From the NCBI GenBank assembly GCA_003221825.1, contig QHUE01000074.1, positions 1-14,019 of the forward strand: a stretch of 14,019 nt of DNA. The letters are read 5' to 3'. Under the pieces are notes generated by a model. The model did no database searches. It had not been told where the DNA came from and saw only the letters and a list, made by a program, of their open reading frames with translations. This DNA is from Gemmatimonadota bacterium (lineage in GTDB: Bacteria > Gemmatimonadota > Gemmatimonadetes > Gemmatimonadales > GWC2-71-9). The stretch's first letter is position 1. Every line of letters begins with the position of its first letter. The position numbers were made by a program, and so were the translations under genes. Shown here one piece after another: positions 12,787 to 14,019 of this stretch.

Positions 12787-13822
12787 CGCAGAGTGGGAGC
12801 CGCACGCGGCGACCTGGATCGGCTGGCCGCACAACGTCACCGATTGGCCGGGTAAGTTCCCTCCGATTCCGTGGGTGTACGGCGAAATCGTCCGCGCGCT
12901 CGCGCGGGGCGAAGTGGTCCGCATTCTGGTCGACTCCGCAGCACAACAGACTCAAGCCAGTCGCATACTCACGAAGGTCGGTGTGGATCTCGCCCGCGTG
13001 GACTTTCTCCGCTTTCCCACCAACCGTGGTTGGACGCGTGACTTCGGACCGATCTTCGTCCGCGGCGAGAAAGGCCTGGCGATTGCGCGCTTCCATTTCA
13101 ACGCCTGGGCCAAGTACAAGGACTGGAAGAAGGACGACAGGGTCCCCGTGCTCGCGGCAAAGCAGCTCAAGCTCCCGCTCGTCGACGCGAAGGTCGTATT
13201 GGAAGGTGGCAGCATCGACGTCAACGGTCGCGGCACGCTGCTCACGACCGAAGAGTGCCTGCTCGACCCGAAAGTGCAGACCCGCAATCCCGGGTTGTCG
13301 CGCTACGAGATCGAGAACGTCTTCCGGGACACGCTCGGCGTCACGAATACGCTCTGGCTCGGCAAGGGGATTGCCGGGGACGATACGCACGGCCACGTGG
13401 ACGATCTGTGCCGCTTCGTGAAGCCCGGGACGGTCGTCCTGTGTCGCGAGGAAGATCCAAAGGACGCGAACTACAAACCGCTCGCGGAGAACCGCGAGCG
13501 GCTGCTGGGCATGCACCTGGAAAAAGGGGCGAGCATCGAAGTGATCGACCTCCCGATGCCCGCCCCCCTCTACTTCGATGGCGTCCGGCTTCCCGCCAGC
13601 TACGCCAATTTCTACATCGCCAACGCTGCCGTGCTGGTGCCGACGTTCAACGATCCCAAGGATCGCATCGCGTTAGGCATGCTTGCCGAGCTGTTTCCCG
13701 ACCGTCCCGTCGTCGGGATCCATGCCGTGGATCTCGTCTGGGGGCTCGGCACGCTGCATTGCCTGACGCAGCAGGAGCCCGCGGCTAATGCAACTGCCAG
13801 ATCTCAACCCGATTCCCCGTAA
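12767..13822 (+). CDS. aguA: Agmatine deiminase
   Basis: AguA hydrolyses agmatine to N-carbamoylputrescine and ammonia, feeding AguB encoded just upstream. The 351-residue length suits the peptidylarginine-deiminase-related family. Motifs in order are WPHNVTDWPG (about 20-29), TRDFGPIFV with the conserved Arg-Asp pair (R91, D92), EGGSIDVNGRGTLLTTEECLL (E146 onward), DDTHGHVDD with the catalytic-region His (H208), ASYANFYIAN, and GTLHCLTQQEP with the nucleophile C332. ATG 12767 is the only sensible start since homology begins within its first ten codons. The first seven codons are themselves heptanucleotide-repeat sequence, and the start codon would be buried in a 16-bp hairpin stem, so translation may be limited by RNA structure. 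The last 38 bp overlap a convergent minus-strand gene. Confidence 0.94.
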   Translation: MTEYRLPAEWEPHAATWIGWPHNVTDWPGKFPPIPWVYGEIVRALARGEVVRILVDSAAQQTQASRILTKVGVDLARVDFLRFPTNRGWTRDFGPIFVRGEKGLAIARFHFNAWAKYKDWKKDDRVPVLAAKQLKLPLVDAKVVLEGGSIDVNGRGTLLTTEECLLDPKVQTRNPGLSRYEIENVFRDTLGVTNTLWLGKGIAGDDTHGHVDDLCRFVKPGTVVLCREEDPKDANYKPLAENRERLLGMHLEKGASIEVIDLPMPAPLYFDGVRLPASYANFYIANAAVLVPTFNDPKDRIALGMLAELFPDRPVVGIHAVDLVWGLGTLHCLTQQEPAANATARSQPDSP

Positions 13823-14019
13823 AAATCGGAACCAACACCCGATTCCGTTTTGCGTCGTACCCGATATCGGCTGGGCTCGGCACGCCGGTGATCACCTTCA
13901 CTTCCTGCCCGGTCTCGTACGCGGAGACTGTGGAGTCAGTCCAGCTCGACACCAGGATCCGTGTGCCCGCGACCTCGACGCCGTCGAATCCGCCGGCGCC
14001 CCTGGCGATGACCTTGGGG
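13785..14019 (-). CDS. C-terminal fragment of a probable beta-propeller (SMP-30/YVTN-like) protein
   Basis: On the minus strand an open frame enters from the right edge and stops at 13785-13787 (TAG), giving 77 residues; the start is outside the window. The visible part reads as two blade-like repeats, GFDGVEVAGTRILVSSWTDS and, after VITGVPSPADIGYD, KRNRVLVPIFTGNRVEIWQL. Alternating beta strands, a Pro-Ala-Asp-Ile-Gly-Tyr-Asp turn and a final RVEIW strand are typical of SMP-30/gluconolactonase, NHL or YVTN-type propellers, which are often periplasmic. The precise family and function cannot be told from a fragment. It converges on aguA with a 38-bp overlap. The frame is supported by its repeat character and a clean stop. 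Confidence 0.65.
   Translation of the reverse strand, partial: PKVIARGAGGFDGVEVAGTRILVSSWTDSTVSAYETGQEVKVITGVPSPADIGYDAKRNRVLVPIFTGNRVEIWQLH
13809..13848 (+). terminator. Possible terminator of the aguBA unit
   Basis: AATCGG (13824-13829) can pair with CCGATT (13839-13844) across 9 nt, followed by CCGTTTT. The same AATCGG can pair instead with an upstream CCGATT (13809-13814), also across 9 nt, so two exclusive hairpins exist around the aguA stop. Stems of 6 bp are weak, and the sequence also codes for the minus-strand protein, so this is tentative. Confidence 0.25.

Noticed and set aside
1..14019. tRNA, rRNA, riboswitch or phage/defence genes
   Set aside because: Both strands were read for these. 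No cloverleaf, conserved rRNA segment or recognisable riboswitch was found, and every larger gene has a metabolic or membrane assignment.

Overview
The window is GC-rich bacterial chromosome (roughly two thirds G+C by eye), densely packed with protein genes. No rRNA, tRNA, CRISPR array, integrase or transposase was seen. Short gaps, frequent GTG starts, overlapping genes, FAD-dependent thymidylate synthase (ThyX), a DUF116 protein and many short palindromic or tandem repeats suit an environmental Gram-negative such as an Acidobacteriota (Vicinamibacteria-like) member. That placement is an inference from gene style, not proof.

Left part (1-3540): the C-terminal end of an APC-type amino-acid permease (+) converges on a DUF116 membrane protein (-). 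Divergent from the latter is a GlcD-type FAD-linked oxidase (+), which overlaps thyX. A hairpin built from degenerate 13-bp repeats lies behind thyX.

Centre (3589-7201): a tight four-gene cassette holds two D-Ala-D-Ala-ligase-like ATP-grasp enzymes, a GNAT acetyltransferase and a KamA (lysine 2,3-aminomutase family) radical SAM enzyme. Every junction overlaps. KamA seems to start at CTG behind a good Shine-Dalgarno sequence, 48 codons before the first ATG. It keeps the residues used for lysine binding, so the cassette may make an acetylated or ligated beta-lysine compound. This is the best candidate here for an undescribed pathway. Identical 28-bp perfect palindromes sit in the 3' end of the first ligase gene and just after kamA.

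Right part (7202-14019): an AT-rich regulatory gap leads to gltB, the glutamate synthase large subunit, without gltD beside it. It is followed by aguB and aguA, which turn agmatine into putrescine with release of ammonia. The window closes with the C-terminal end of a minus-strand protein resembling beta-propeller repeat proteins, whose 3' end overlaps aguA.

A recurring theme is small repeats inside or at the edges of genes: heptanucleotide arrays inside glcD and across the aguA start codon, 13-bp repeats after thyX, palindromes in the ATP-grasp gene and after kamA, and a terminator-like hairpin in the first codons of gltB.
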